Shown in pieces: positions 47,467 through 57,174 of a stretch of DNA of 64,000 bases. Below the pieces are notes generated by a model. That model was not told the origin of the DNA. It searched no databases and worked only from the letters and a program-made list of their open reading frames with translations. The stretch covers positions 496,001 to 560,000 of the forward strand of contig CAWIQY010000019.1 in assembly GCA_963838375.1 (NCBI GenBank), in the 5' to 3' direction. The translations under genes and the position numbers were made by a program. Position 1 is the first letter of the stretch, and every line of letters begins with the position of its first letter. Source of the stretch: DVED01 sp963838375 (lineage in GTDB: Bacteria > Cyanobacteriota > Cyanobacteriia > Cyanobacteriales > Geitlerinemataceae).

Positions 47467-50195
47467 TTATGGAAAGCGACAACTCGATCGTGCTTCCACA
47501 CTACCCTGTGGCGTCACGACAGAGGGATTGGCAGTCAGAATCACCCGACCTCGATCGTCGATGAACCAGCCTTGAGCTTCTACCAAGGGGCGATCGGGCT
47601 GTTCTAGCACAGGTTCGGGAGTCCCGTTTTCTTCTTGAGCATCCGATTCCCATCCTGGCGGAAACGGAACCAATTCCGCTGAGGACTCTGCCCCCCGCAG
47701 CTCTTCGCTGGGTGTGGGTGGCAATCCCCCTGAACCTGGATAGACAAACTTGCTATCTGCACCCCCAGAGCAAGCATCTTTCCCCAGCAGGGATGGGGCA
47801 TCGATGGGTATTTCTGGTAACGGGTTCAGTCCAGAACTGGGGTCGATATCTGGGGTTTGGATCGTCACCACTCCATCGATTCCAAGTCTGGAATTGGCTG
47901 TGATTGCCCGATCGATATTCTGGTTGGCAAACAGACCCCGAGTGAAGATGTTCACCCTGCCGCCACTTCCCCTAACCGCATCTGCATCGATCCGGCTATC
48001 TTCGAGCACAAACGTATCAGTTTCGATCGTAATATTACCCCCATCGAACTCATTCAGAGCTTGAGTGGTAATCGAAGCTCTATTACGCAATTGCAGATCG
48101 GAAACCCTCACATTGATATTACCCGTATTTCCTCCGAATCCTCCGAGTTGAGTTCTTTCGTCTCTCACAGAGAGTCTCCCTCCATTGCTAAGTAATAGGC
48201 GATCCGCTTCAATCGTCATATTTCCGGGACTGCCTGTTCTGTAAGCTTCGAGTTCGGGGAATCGCCGTATAAATTGAGTCCCAGGTTTTTCGGCAGCGGC
48301 GATCGATTGACTCGGGGTATTTCCAGTCGCGCCGCTAATTTCAATTTCGTCAGCCTCCACAGTCAGGTTGCCGGCACGTCCCCGGCTTTGAGTCACCCCA
48401 GAGATTCTTGCACCGTCGAGGATCGCTAAACGATGCGTATGAATTGCTAAATCCCCTCCATTCCCTGTTGCTGTGGGGTTAACCTGCACTTCCAGTCGGC
48501 TAGGCAGCCTCTCGATCGGTTTGTCCTGTTCATCTCGCGCAACGCCGATCAATTCGATGTAGTCTGCGTTAATCGTCAAATTCCCAGCATCTCCTGCTGT
48601 GAGGGTCGTTGCGGCAATATTCGCGCCACTGAGGACACGTAAAGATCCAGTCTGAAGTAAGATCTCACCGCCATTCCCCTTGGGGAGATCCTCCAAATTG
48701 ATTGTTTGGAAATTTACCGTACTGGTGGCTCGGATCGCGGATCGATCGCTCAGTTCTATCGACTCTCGAGCATTGACGGTTAACGTTCCGGCATCACTAT
48801 CACTCAACGTTGAGACTTCGATCGCGCCGCGCTTGTCTATGATTAGGCGATCGGTACTAATAGATATATCCCCCCCATTTCCACTCCCTTCTACACTCGA
48901 GTTAACAGAGCAAGCTTGCGCCTATTAAGTTTACTTGAGTTGCCGTAATCGCTAAATTTCCCCCATCACCCATCCCTCCCGTTCGAGCAGAGATGAATGC
49001 TTTATCTGCAACCTCTAAATGAGGTGTCTCAATCGAAATATTTCTTCCTTGTCCCGAGGCATCTGACCACACTTCTGCCGATATCGTACTGGGAAAAACC
49101 TCATATGGAGCGTTTCTTGAGGTGTCTTTCGGCTCGGCACTACCACTAACTTCTAATAAATTTTCAGCCTGAACCGAAATCGCATCTCCGGGAGCGGATT
49201 CTTTCCCCAATGTCAATGCGAGTAATGCACTACCATCTCGGATAAAGATCGATCGTCCCCTGATTTGAATTGTTCCCGCTCTCGATCCACTCACATCTAG
49301 GGAAGATCCTTCAACTTGATAAACTCTAGGAGCGGGAACTCCAGTTAGGTGAATATCTTGAAAGTCCTGCACTGCTTCATATCCCAATGCCCAACCTTCT
49401 GAAATTGGAGTGAGACTGACGGTATTATTTCCCGCCACACTCCCTAACTCGATTCTTCCTCCAGGAGCCATTCCAGAACCCATTTTTTCCCCCGTTGGAG
49501 TGACATCCCCAGCGGCTGTTAAGTTACCACCTACGAGTTCTAGATTGCCCCCAACCAGAGCTAAAGTTTGTTCGGGACGCACCTGAAGTCCTACCGTACG
49601 ACGATCTCGTTCAAAGGGAGCGCCTTGCGGCTTGAGTAGATTGCTACCCGCTCCCTCTACCCTAATTCCCCCCGGTTGCGCCCCAAATTGCAAGCCGATG
49701 GGAACATTAACCGTCAATAAGGGTGCTGTTGCCCCTGTGTCTGTGGCGCTGAAGAAAGCTACCATCGGTAAATAATACCCTATCGGCTGTAGAACCTAAA
49801 AATGATCCGCCAATCTCCAATTTTGCATTGTCTCCAAAGACAATTCCGTTAGGATTGATAAAAAATAAATTAGCCATCCCGTTGGCTCGAATGAGCCCAT
49901 CAATATTGGAAATATTACCGCCTGTGACTCGGGTAATGATGTTATCCACTGTCAAGGTATTATTGAAAAAGGCTTCTGAACCTGTTGGTAGAGAAAAGTC
50001 CTGAAAACTATGAAATAGGTTTCCTCCAGCAGCGGTTCCCCCGTCGATTTGAAAAGTATTATTTTGCGGGGTAACGATCGAGTTAATGGGTAATGTGGTA
50101 TCGGGTAAGATTTGCCCGTTCGCCGACGGAGATAATCCCCATCCCCCCACACTCAAACCGAGGACAATCCAAGCCAAACGGGCATTTTGTTGCAT
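47467..50195 (-). CDS. Second TpsA-like filamentous haemagglutinin, two frame breaks
   Basis: This is a beta-helix exoprotein of about 910 residues in three frames. Frame 1 (50195 to about 49757) has a signal peptide and the two-partner-secretion motifs HSFQDFSLPTG, NIDGLIRANG and NPNGIVFG. Sense then moves to a second frame (FFSATDTGATAPLLTVNVPI) after one extra base near 49757. It moves again near 48,910 (after NLIGAS) to the frame ending at 47467 (NGGDISISTDRLIID ... DPSSGLNPLPEIPI). The tail AQGWFIDDRGRVILTANPSV parallels the tail of the first TpsA. It is 10 bases upstream of the CHAT-TPR start and probably co-transcribed with it. Confidence 0.85.
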
Positions 50196-50408
50196 GGGTC
50201 ATTTCCCCAGACGATCGGTAATCTGTATATAGCTATACTAAATCGTCTAGGGACATTTGGGGTCAATTTCTTTCCCTCACTAAATTGTTAAGAATTGCAA
50301 CCGATCGACCCAGCAAGGCTACGCGAACTTAAAAAGTCAAGATTGACAACGCAGCTCTGGGCGGAGATCCTAGTCTTTTGAGTGCGGGAAAAAGTTTCAC
50401 TGTTCTAG

Positions 50409-50792
50409 CTAGCTCTTCAGTTCTTCTTTAATTGCTCGCTCGATCTCTCGAACGGTGGTAGATTTTGGCAGAAAACGACTTGCTCCCAAGGCGATCGCTT
50501 TGTCCCGATCTTCTGGCAATTCCGATGCAGACAAAATAAAAATCGGTACATCTTTATGGATTGATTTTTGCCATTTTTTCATCAATTTAAACCCATCGAG
50601 AGGAGGGAAGTGAAGATCCATGAGGATAAGATTCGGCTTGAATTTTTCCAAACATTGCATAAAGGCAAAACCGTCTGGCAAGGCTAATACTTCGTATCCC
50701 AGGGTTTCCAGCAGTTCGCTCAAGCTTTCCCGGTACAGATCGTTATCCTCCAAAAAAAGGATTTTTACAGCCGTTTTTCTGATACTATTCAT
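50409..50792 (-). CDS. Single-domain response regulator
   Basis: The 127-residue CheY-like receiver domain has the acidic pair Glu15-Asp16 (ILFLEDNDLY), the phospho-acceptor Asp59 (LILMDLHFPPLDGF), the Thr/Ser switch in IFILSASELPE and Lys in FLPKSTT. No output domain or kinase is adjacent. The start at 50792 (MNSIRKTAVK) is preferred over an ATG seven codons upstream. It lies upstream of the TpsA gene on the same strand. Confidence 0.9.
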   Translation of the reverse strand: MNSIRKTAVKILFLEDNDLYRESLSELLETLGYEVLALPDGFAFMQCLEKFKPNLILMDLHFPPLDGFKLMKKWQKSIHKDVPIFILSASELPEDRDKAIALGASRFLPKSTTVREIERAIKEELKS

Positions 50793-51167
50793 AGATAGAT
50801 ACTCTGCAAACATAGGGTTAAATTCCTTCCCTTGTAAACACTAAGCTGAGCCGAATTCTGTCCTCTAACAACAAGATGTAAAAAGTTATATCGGATGGAC
50901 GATTGTCTCCAGTTGTTGCTTCGATTTAAGTTGAGGACAGTTGATAAACTGGCTGAGTTTCGCCGACTTAAAGTCGTCTGCTTTCTATCTATAGAATACT
51001 AAATCGAGATTAACTTACACTTCACCAAAATGGTTATTTTATCCTCACTCATTGGGAGGATAGAAATTGACCATTAATGACGAGTTGAAAAAGCATTTGG
51101 GGCGATCGGTCGATCGCCCCAAGGGGTTAATAATTTTCGCCATGCGGCACTTGCCTATTCCTCTGTC
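50793..51167. terminator. Intergenic region with a strong HIP1-containing hairpin (51097-51122)
   Basis: TTGGGGCGATCG and CGATCGCCCCAA form a 12-bp stem with a 2-base loop, 46 bases beyond the DUF72 stop. On the minus strand a short T run follows (GCTTTTTC), so it probably terminates the TspO-DUF72 transcript. Both arms contain the GCGATCG core of HIP1. No gene is seen in the rest. Confidence 0.6.
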
Positions 51168-52034
51168 TTAAAATAAACTGAGTTGCAAAGGTGGCTGTTC
51201 GACGCTCTCCCAGGGCAGGGGTGGAATGGAAACGCCTTGGGCTTCGAGCATTTGTTGGAAGTGGCGGGCGGTTGCCGGGGAGTTTTCTTCGATCGGGCAG
51301 TGAACGAAGAAATATACCTGTGTTCCCCGATGCAACCACTGCTCCAGGGTGGATACCCAGTCTTGTAAGAACGGCAAATTCTGCGATCGCGACGGATGGC
51401 TGATAAACCGGACGACGCTAAAGTTCGCCGTAACATCCGGTTGTAGGGGCAATTCGGGTTTGCGACGATCGCTATACACTTGTGGATCGTCGTCTTCGCC
51501 TTCGTACACCGGGCGGCTATCGAGTAAAACCCGTCCCACACCCAACTTTTGCAACACGGCGGTCAGATTTTCGGCATGGGGCGATCGAAACCAGTCGGGA
51601 TGGCGGACTTCTAAGGCGAAGGATTTATCTTGGGGTAGCGCTTCTAAAAATTGGGTCAAATCATCAAGATATTCGGGACTGTAATGGGGTGGCAACTGGG
51701 CAAACACGGGTCCGAGTTTGTTTCCCAATCCTTCCATTTGTTCTAAAAATCTCAACGTACCTTCTATGGAAGAATGCAGCAATCCACTGTGGGTCAAATC
51801 TCGGGGGAGTTTCAGGCAAAATTCAAAGTCGTCTGGGGTTTGGTCAACCCAACGGGCGAGGGTGTCGGCATCGGGAACGGCATAAAATGTGGTGTTGCCT
51901 TCCACTGCGGTGAAACGGCGGCTATAGAGATGGAGAAATTCGCGGGTGTTACTGCCGGGGGGATAAAAATCTCCCACCCAACCTTTATACGCCCACACCG
52001 CACACCCGATTTTCAAATTTGCGTTGGTACTCAT
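51168..52034 (-). CDS. DUF72-family protein
   Basis: The 288-residue protein has a predicted TIM-barrel fold. Its features are KIGCAVWAYKGWVGDFYPPG near the start, FTAVEGNTTFYAVPDADTLA, FEFCLKLPRDLTHSG, GPVFAQLPPHYSP and FALEVRHPDWF. DUF72 proteins are widespread and of unknown reaction. The ATG overlaps the stop of the upstream TspO-like gene by 4 bases, so the two are translationally coupled. Confidence 0.9.
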   Translation of the reverse strand: MSTNANLKIGCAVWAYKGWVGDFYPPGSNTREFLHLYSRRFTAVEGNTTFYAVPDADTLARWVDQTPDDFEFCLKLPRDLTHSGLLHSSIEGTLRFLEQMEGLGNKLGPVFAQLPPHYSPEYLDDLTQFLEALPQDKSFALEVRHPDWFRSPHAENLTAVLQKLGVGRVLLDSRPVYEGEDDDPQVYSDRRKPELPLQPDVTANFSVVRFISHPSRSQNLPFLQDWVSTLEQWLHRGTQVYFFVHCPIEENSPATARHFQQMLEAQGVSIPPLPWESVEQPPLQLSLF

Positions 52035-52840
52035 TTTGTTCTCCTCACATTATGTTTCGAGATCGCCCGACGGCGGTAACTCGTCCATGCCATTAACCCC
52101 AGTAAAGCGATCGCTCCGATTGCGGCTGTTCGGGCGATCGAAGGCACATTGCTTTGACGCACGGCGATCGCCACTAATGCCCAAATTGTCACGGCAGTAA
52201 ACGCAAAATCCTGCTGTTTCCAACATACGATCGCTCCTAATCCTGTTGCCACAATTGTCAGAATAACCGTCCAAACTGACGGAGAAATTCCCCATCCTTG
52301 CCAGCCGATCGAGGTTAGGGCGATGGCGACGTTGACAATGGTGGCAACGCTAATCCATCCCAAATAAATACTGATGGGAAAATCGACCCACAATTTGGGC
52401 AGCGCTCGTCCGGGACTGTCAACTCTTTTGAGCGATCGCCAGCTATAAATTAATGCCAGTAAAATCACCAGCATCGCTCCTAAAGATGCTACGAAAAATC
52501 GCGTCTGAAACAGCCACACCCAGACAATTTGTGCCAAACTGGCGATCGTCAATCCATCACTCGATCGTCGCAAGATTGGATGGGTGCGTTGTGCGGTCTG
52601 CATTTGATAGAACCCGAAACCGAACAAACCCAGATAAATTAGACCCCAAATGGCAAACGCATAATTAGCCGGGGTAATCAATACATTTTGAAATTGGGTG
52701 TTCGAGATTTCGCCAATACTCGCTCCCGAGATCGGAGCCACATTCGATTGGACATTGATCCCAAACGCGGCAAAAATTGCCACCAAGGTGGAAAGTTGTC
52801 TGAGAAAATCGCGATTGACTTGAAGAGGAAATGACTTCAT
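52031..52840 (-). CDS. TspO/tryptophan-rich sensory-like membrane protein
   Basis: The 269-residue integral membrane protein has about eight hydrophobic helices. Motifs include ITPANYAFAIWGLIYLGL near residues 55-73, SLAQIVWVWLFQTRFF, ISIYLGWISVATIVN and WALVAIAVRQ. It looks like the longer, TspO-related family often annotated tryptophan-rich sensory protein, rather than the classic 160-residue TspO. The ligand is not known. TspO proteins bind tetrapyrroles, which would suit this pigment-rich context, but that is inference. Confidence 0.7.
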   Translation of the reverse strand: MKSFPLQVNRDFLRQLSTLVAIFAAFGINVQSNVAPISGASIGEISNTQFQNVLITPANYAFAIWGLIYLGLFGFGFYQMQTAQRTHPILRRSSDGLTIASLAQIVWVWLFQTRFFVASLGAMLVILLALIYSWRSLKRVDSPGRALPKLWVDFPISIYLGWISVATIVNVAIALTSIGWQGWGISPSVWTVILTIVATGLGAIVCWKQQDFAFTAVTIWALVAIAVRQSNVPSIARTAAIGAIALLGLMAWTSYRRRAISKHNVRRTK

Positions 52841-53318
52841 TCAGCTTGAATTTCAGTTGAATTGTCTTTATTTTATCGTACTTTTTCAAGACTGGGAAAG
52901 TCGCGATCGGCAAAAAATGAGATCGTTGTCCTATCAAAAAATCGGATCGATCGGCACTAGAGATGGAGTGAAACCGGATCGCCATAGAATTTACACTCTA
53001 GATATAGCGACATCTTTTGGGTTGTCAACGTTTGAATAGCAGCTCATTTGGCATGGGTAACAGTGGAGATCGGGCGGTCATTTTATGCCGTTGAGTCTCC
53101 CAAATAAATCCCACAGGTTAACCGTCCAATTCTGCTCGATCGTCGCGGGTCATCACCCGATGAGTTTGACGACTTTTAAGGATAGAAATCGATAAGTTCG
53201 ATTAGATGTCCGCTGTCAGGTACAATAAAAAGTCCTTGCTTCCAAGAGTCCCGAGACTAGATCTCTTTGACTCCACCGAACACGGAAGCCACCAAGTCCA
53301 CAAGGAAATCAGCAAAAA
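52841..53318. promoter_or_regulatory. Divergent tspO-like/rpsF intergenic region
   Basis: These 478 bases hold no supported gene. About 95 bases before rpsF the sequence GTCAGGTACAATAAAAAG holds a good -10 hexamer (TACAAT, about 53220-53225) with no clear -35. HIP1-like octamers are frequent. AAGGAAATC is a likely ribosome-binding site just before rpsF. Confidence 0.4.
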
Positions 53319-53663
53319 ATGGGTAAGAAAAGACCAATCATCTACGAAACCATGTACATCCTGCGTCCCGATCTGGGGGAAGAGCGCACGGAACAGGCGA
53401 TCGACAAATATCGCACGCTCCTGCAAGATTTGGGAGCCGAACAAGTCGATATCCAGCATCGAGGCAAACGTCGTCTGGCTTACGATATTGGTAAGCAACG
53501 CGATGGCATCTACATCCAGATGAATTACCGAGGTCCTGGCACTTGCATTGCCCCTCTCGAACGAGCCATGAAAATTAGCGAAGACGTGATTCGCTATATG
53601 ACGTTGGCACAACCTGTACCCACCCAAGCACCTCCATCCGAGGAGACAGCAGAGGAAGAGTAA
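53319..53663 (+). CDS. rpsF: 30S ribosomal protein S6
   Basis: The 114-residue S6 has IYETMYILRPDLGEERTEQA near the N-terminus, KRRLAYDIGKQRDGIYIQMN in the middle and ERAMKISEDVIRYMTL. The acidic C-terminal tail (PPSEETAEEE) is usual for the protein. S6 binds the central domain of 16S rRNA with S18. It is followed by a strong terminator, so it stands alone. Confidence 0.96.
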   Translation: MGKKRPIIYETMYILRPDLGEERTEQAIDKYRTLLQDLGAEQVDIQHRGKRRLAYDIGKQRDGIYIQMNYRGPGTCIAPLERAMKISEDVIRYMTLAQPVPTQAPPSEETAEEE

Positions 53664-53691
53664 AGGGTTATTTATTCCGTATCATTGTTTG

Positions 53692-53730
53692 AGGGGTAGC
53701 ACTTGAATGCGCTACCCCTTGTGTTTTTTA
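53692..53730 (+). terminator. Rho-independent terminator of rpsF
   Basis: AGGGGTAGC (53692-53700) and GCTACCCCT (53711-53719) form a 9-bp stem with a 10-base loop, followed by TGTGTTTTTT. Confidence 0.88.
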
Positions 53731-53836
53731 AATCAACCCTCAAGAAGGTTTTCGATCGCACCAGCAACCTATGAAATTCCTGATACATTGGAGGAAGGAA
53801 TGCACTCCGATTTGAATTCTTAAGCCAGAACTGATT

Positions 53837-55102
53837 ATGACGCAATCGAAGGTTCCGCCCGTTCCACCACCACCCCCCGGCGGTCGCCCCATGCCCCCTC
53901 CTCCCCCGGCTGCCGGTCGTCGGCCCGCTGCTCCTGCCCCCGGCGCCGCACCCAGTCCCTCTCCCGCAGCCGCAGCCCCCCCACCTCAAGCCAGTCCGGC
54001 AACCGCAACACCCCGTCGCGGTGTGGGTCCCAGTCCCGGTCATCCCACGCTGAGGGATATGGTTCACAAAGCCAACGAAATGGGTGTTTCTGACTTACAT
54101 TTAGGTGTTGGAGAAACCCCCCGCTTCCGCCATCGCGGTGACATCGTGGGAACGGAGTGGCCGACGACGGATCTCGAAACCTTTATGAGTTGGTTGCGGG
54201 AAATCATGACAGACGAAGAAATTCGTCAGTTTCAGGAAAAGCTAGATTTTGATGGTGCGGCACACATGGGCTTCGTGCGCGTCCGCATTAACGTCTTTGA
54301 CTGCTCCAACGGTCCGTCGATGGTGTTGCGACTGATTGGGAACGACATCTTGACCCTAGAGCAGCTGAAATTGCCAGAGGTGTTCAAGAGCCTCAGTCTC
54401 GATTACCATAAAGGACTGATTTTGGTCACCGGACCCACGGGTTCGGGGAAGTCCACCACCTTGGCGGCAATGATCGACTACATCAACCGCAACCTGCAAT
54501 ATCACATTATCACCATTGAAGACCCGGTGGAATTTGTCCACGTCAGTAAAAAATCCCTGATTAAGCACCGGGAAGTGGGTCGCCATACCTTACAATTCTT
54601 TAACGCTTTGAAAGCGGCTCTGCGGGAAGATCCCGATTTGATTCTGGTGGGGGAAATTCGGGACAAAGAAACGATGAATATTGCCCTGAAAGCTGCCTCA
54701 ACCGGACACTTGGTCATGGGAACGCTGCACACCAACAGTGCGGTGAAAACCATCGAACGGGTGATGGGGATGTTCCCCCCTGCGGAACAGCCTGCATTCC
54801 GGGTGTCGCTGGCGGAGTCCTTGGTGGGGATTATCGCTCAAGGTCTATGTAAGACTACCGATGGCAAGCGTGCGGCATTCCACGATATCTTGATTGCCAC
54901 TGATTCTATCAAAGAATATATTGTCACCGATCGAATGGAGGAAATTACACAGGTGATGCTCCGTTCTGAGTTTGATGGAATGATGACGATGAACAAGGCG
55001 CTGCTGAATCTGTATCAGGAAGGTCGGATTACGGAAGAAGTCGCTTTGGAAAAATCGCCAACTCCCAATGAAATGGCTCAGTTCCTCCGGGGTCGGGTGT
55101 AA
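53837..55102 (+). CDS. pilT: Type IV pilus retraction ATPase PilT with proline-rich N-terminus
   Basis: The 421-residue hexameric ATPase retracts type IV pili. The first 70 residues are Pro/Ala-rich (PPVPPPPPGGRPMPPPPP). The PilT core follows with VSDLHLGVGETPRFR, Walker A VTGPTGSGKST near 196-206, the Asp box TIEDPVEFVH, Walker B DPDLILVGEIRD, and the His box LVMGTLHTNSA. Synechocystis has more than one PilT paralogue, and the long Pro-rich lead fits a second PilT rather than the one in the pilBTC cluster. No other pilus gene is adjacent. Confidence 0.92.
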   Translation: MTQSKVPPVPPPPPGGRPMPPPPPAAGRRPAAPAPGAAPSPSPAAAAPPPQASPATATPRRGVGPSPGHPTLRDMVHKANEMGVSDLHLGVGETPRFRHRGDIVGTEWPTTDLETFMSWLREIMTDEEIRQFQEKLDFDGAAHMGFVRVRINVFDCSNGPSMVLRLIGNDILTLEQLKLPEVFKSLSLDYHKGLILVTGPTGSGKSTTLAAMIDYINRNLQYHIITIEDPVEFVHVSKKSLIKHREVGRHTLQFFNALKAALREDPDLILVGEIRDKETMNIALKAASTGHLVMGTLHTNSAVKTIERVMGMFPPAEQPAFRVSLAESLVGIIAQGLCKTTDGKRAAFHDILIATDSIKEYIVTDRMEEITQVMLRSEFDGMMTMNKALLNLYQEGRITEEVALEKSPTPNEMAQFLRGRV

Positions 55103-55105
55103 TAA

Positions 55106-55165
55106 CTCAGGAGTTCAGGAGTTCAGGAGTTCAGAAGTTCAGAAGTTCAGAAGTTCAGAAGTTCA
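55106..55165. repeat. Octanucleotide tandem repeat (AGGAGTTC/AGAAGTTC), about 7 copies
   Basis: The 8-base unit AGGAGTTC occurs about three times and its variant AGAAGTTC about four times, directly after the pilT stop. Shorter runs of the same unit occur near 35,570 and 38,330, so this is a dispersed repeat family of the genome. Confidence 0.88.
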
Positions 55166-55220
55166 GGAGGGAAAAGGGGAAGATTTTCACTCCGCACTCT
55201 TAGCTACTAACTGGTGTTCG

Positions 55221-56006
55221 ATGAGTTTATCTCAAGTTGTACTCCCTCAGTTGTTTAAAGGAATTGCCTTGTTGACTCCTGGGGGAGATTTTTTCTACTG
55301 TATCGACGTGCATAAACGCAGTCGCTGGCACGTGAATTTATGTACGTCGATTCAGGAATCGTTGGGGTTGAGCGAACCGCCTCATTTTCTGGTACCGTTC
55401 TATACGGCAACGATCGATCGGTGTCTCGATCCGCACACGCAAAAAGTGACAGTCTTTGCCGAAGCGTTTCCACCTCTGTTTCAATATCGAGTGTTGTTAA
55501 ATGCCGTCTTTGGCACCGACAATTCGGTGTGGCAACCGGCGATTGATATACCGGAGTGGTGCAATCCCCTGGGTTTGTCGGGATATCGGGATTCATTTCC
55601 CCAACTGTGGGAAGAACACGACTTGGTGGTGCCGGTGAAGTTAGCCGAATTGCCCGATACTCCAGACCGGATGCTTAACGATCGATTTGTGCCGAAGACT
55701 CTGGAGGGAGATCTCGAGCCGCCAGAACTCGATGGATATATCCTACACTTGTTTATTAAAGGTCAGAATGCGGCGATCGAGCAATCGCTGTTGAATTTGT
55801 ACCAGTTTCTCGATCGATCGCTCGATCGACCCTATACTTTAAAAGTGATCGATGTTTTAAAACATCCCGATCGGGCAGAAGCCGAACGCATCTCTGCGAC
55901 ACCGACCTTGATCCGAGTTTCACCCACACCCGTACAGCGCATTGTGGGTGCACTAGACAATCCCAGCCAAATTCTCAGTTTACTGGAATCTCGAAGGACT
56001 TTGTAA
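55221..56006 (+). CDS. Protein with C-terminal KaiB-like domain
   Basis: The 261-residue protein has a conserved N-terminal part (LPQLFKGIALLTPGGDFFYC, PHFLVPFYTATIDRCLDP, FAEAFPPLFQYRVLLNAVFG) and a C-terminal KaiB/SasA-type thioredoxin-like domain of about 85 residues (YILHLFIKGQNAAIEQSLLN, YTLKVIDVLKHPDRAEAERI, SATPTLIRVSP). KaiB-like domains bind KaiC in the clock and occur in SasA. Whether this protein touches the clock is unknown. The start at 55221 avoids an upstream extension translated from the tandem repeat. Confidence 0.75.
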   Translation: MSLSQVVLPQLFKGIALLTPGGDFFYCIDVHKRSRWHVNLCTSIQESLGLSEPPHFLVPFYTATIDRCLDPHTQKVTVFAEAFPPLFQYRVLLNAVFGTDNSVWQPAIDIPEWCNPLGLSGYRDSFPQLWEEHDLVVPVKLAELPDTPDRMLNDRFVPKTLEGDLEPPELDGYILHLFIKGQNAAIEQSLLNLYQFLDRSLDRPYTLKVIDVLKHPDRAEAERISATPTLIRVSPTPVQRIVGALDNPSQILSLLESRRTL

Positions 56007-56034
56007 AAAAAAGCGCCCGAGCTTTCTCAGACGC
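56004..56034 (-). terminator. Rho-independent terminator of the atp operon
   Basis: On the minus strand GCGTCTGAG pairs with CTCGGGCGC (9 pairs counting two G-U) around a 4-base loop, and a run of eight T follows. It lies 30 bases after the atpC stop and abuts the stop of the convergent KaiB-like gene. Confidence 0.85.
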
Positions 56035-56063
56035 ACATGAAAGAAAAATTGTCAAGTACTTGT

Positions 56064-57014
56064 CTAACCCGATAGAGCCTCGGCTCCGCCGACAACTTCT
56101 AACAGCTCCTGGGTAATCGAAGCTTGGCGAGCCTTATTATAGGACAAAGAGAGTGTCCGGATCAATTCCTTGGCATTATCGCTGGCATTATTCATGGCGG
56201 TCATCCGCGCAGCCAGTTCGCTTGCTGCTGACTCCTGCCAAGATCTCAGCATCTGGTTGTTCACGTACAGCGGCAACAAAGCATCCAGAATTTGTGTGGG
56301 ATCTTGCTCGAAGATCATGTCTCGGGGTAAATCCGTCGTGTTTCTCTCGACTTTCTCCCGCTCCACCTTAAACTCTCCGCCTTTGGTGGTCAGTCGGAAG
56401 ATTTCATCATCCTGAACTTCCAACCCTTGAACTGTTAGGGGTAGTAGGGTTTGCACCACGGGACGGGAACTAACCAAAGACACGAACTTGGTATAAATTA
56501 GTTCTACCCGGTCTACTGTCTCGGACAGGAAGACTGAGAGGAGCAAATCTGCCACCTTGGCGCTATCTTGAGCCGTGGGAATCTGCTCGTTATCAGTATA
56601 GGTTTCAATAATGGGGGCTTTGCGGCGTTGGAAGTATTGAACGGCTTTGCGTCCCACCAAGATGTACTTGTAGTCTACACCTTCAGCTTGCAGTTCCTTA
56701 GCCCGAGTTTCTGCCCGTTTGAGGATGTTGGTATTATATCCTCCGCACAGCCCTCGATCGCCGGAAATCACCAACAATCCCACGGTTTTCACGGGTCGCT
56801 GTTCCAACAGAGGCAGGTCTACGCTTTCAAACTGGAGACGGTCTTGCAAACCGTACAAAACTTGAGCTAAGGCATCGGCAAAGGGACGGGTTGCCAGCAC
56901 CTGTTCTTGGGCGCGACGGACTCTGGCGGCTGCCACCAGGCGCATGGCTTCGGTGATTTTACGGGTATTTTTGACCGACTGAATTCGATCGCGAATTGCT
57001 TTAAGATTAGCCAT
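56064..57014 (-). CDS. atpC: ATP synthase gamma subunit
   Basis: The central stalk of F1 is a 316-residue protein with LKAIRDRIQSVKNTRKITEA at the N-terminus, GLLVISGDRGLCGGYNTNI near residues 78-96 and the terminal SLSYNKARQASITQELLEVVGGA. The cyanobacterial insertion in the middle (about 195-240, ...LPLTVQGLEVQDDEIFRLTT) is present; it helps block ATP hydrolysis in the dark. It is the last gene of the operon and is called atpG in non-cyanobacterial naming. Confidence 0.96.
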   Translation of the reverse strand: MANLKAIRDRIQSVKNTRKITEAMRLVAAARVRRAQEQVLATRPFADALAQVLYGLQDRLQFESVDLPLLEQRPVKTVGLLVISGDRGLCGGYNTNILKRAETRAKELQAEGVDYKYILVGRKAVQYFQRRKAPIIETYTDNEQIPTAQDSAKVADLLLSVFLSETVDRVELIYTKFVSLVSSRPVVQTLLPLTVQGLEVQDDEIFRLTTKGGEFKVEREKVERNTTDLPRDMIFEQDPTQILDALLPLYVNNQMLRSWQESAASELAARMTAMNNASDNAKELIRTLSLSYNKARQASITQELLEVVGGAEALSG

Positions 57015-57033
57015 AATGTTTGTTTTTTGAGAA

Positions 57034-57100
57034 GTTGCAGGAGTTGCAGGAGTTGCAGGAGTTAATTGTCAAAGTTAATAGTTAATAGTTAATAGTTATC
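57034..57100. repeat. Two tandem repeats between atpA and atpC
   Basis: A 9-base unit (GTTGCAGGA, about 3 copies near 57,034-57,060) is followed by a 7-base unit (AGTTAAT, about 3 copies near 57,073-57,095). The 9-base unit recurs near 62,316-62,335. They lie in the 160-base spacer between the two genes. Confidence 0.8.
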
Positions 57101-57174
57101 GGATAAATTCCCAACCCCTAACTAATAACAAATAACGAATCCCTAACTCCTAACTCCCAACTCCCCATGACTAA

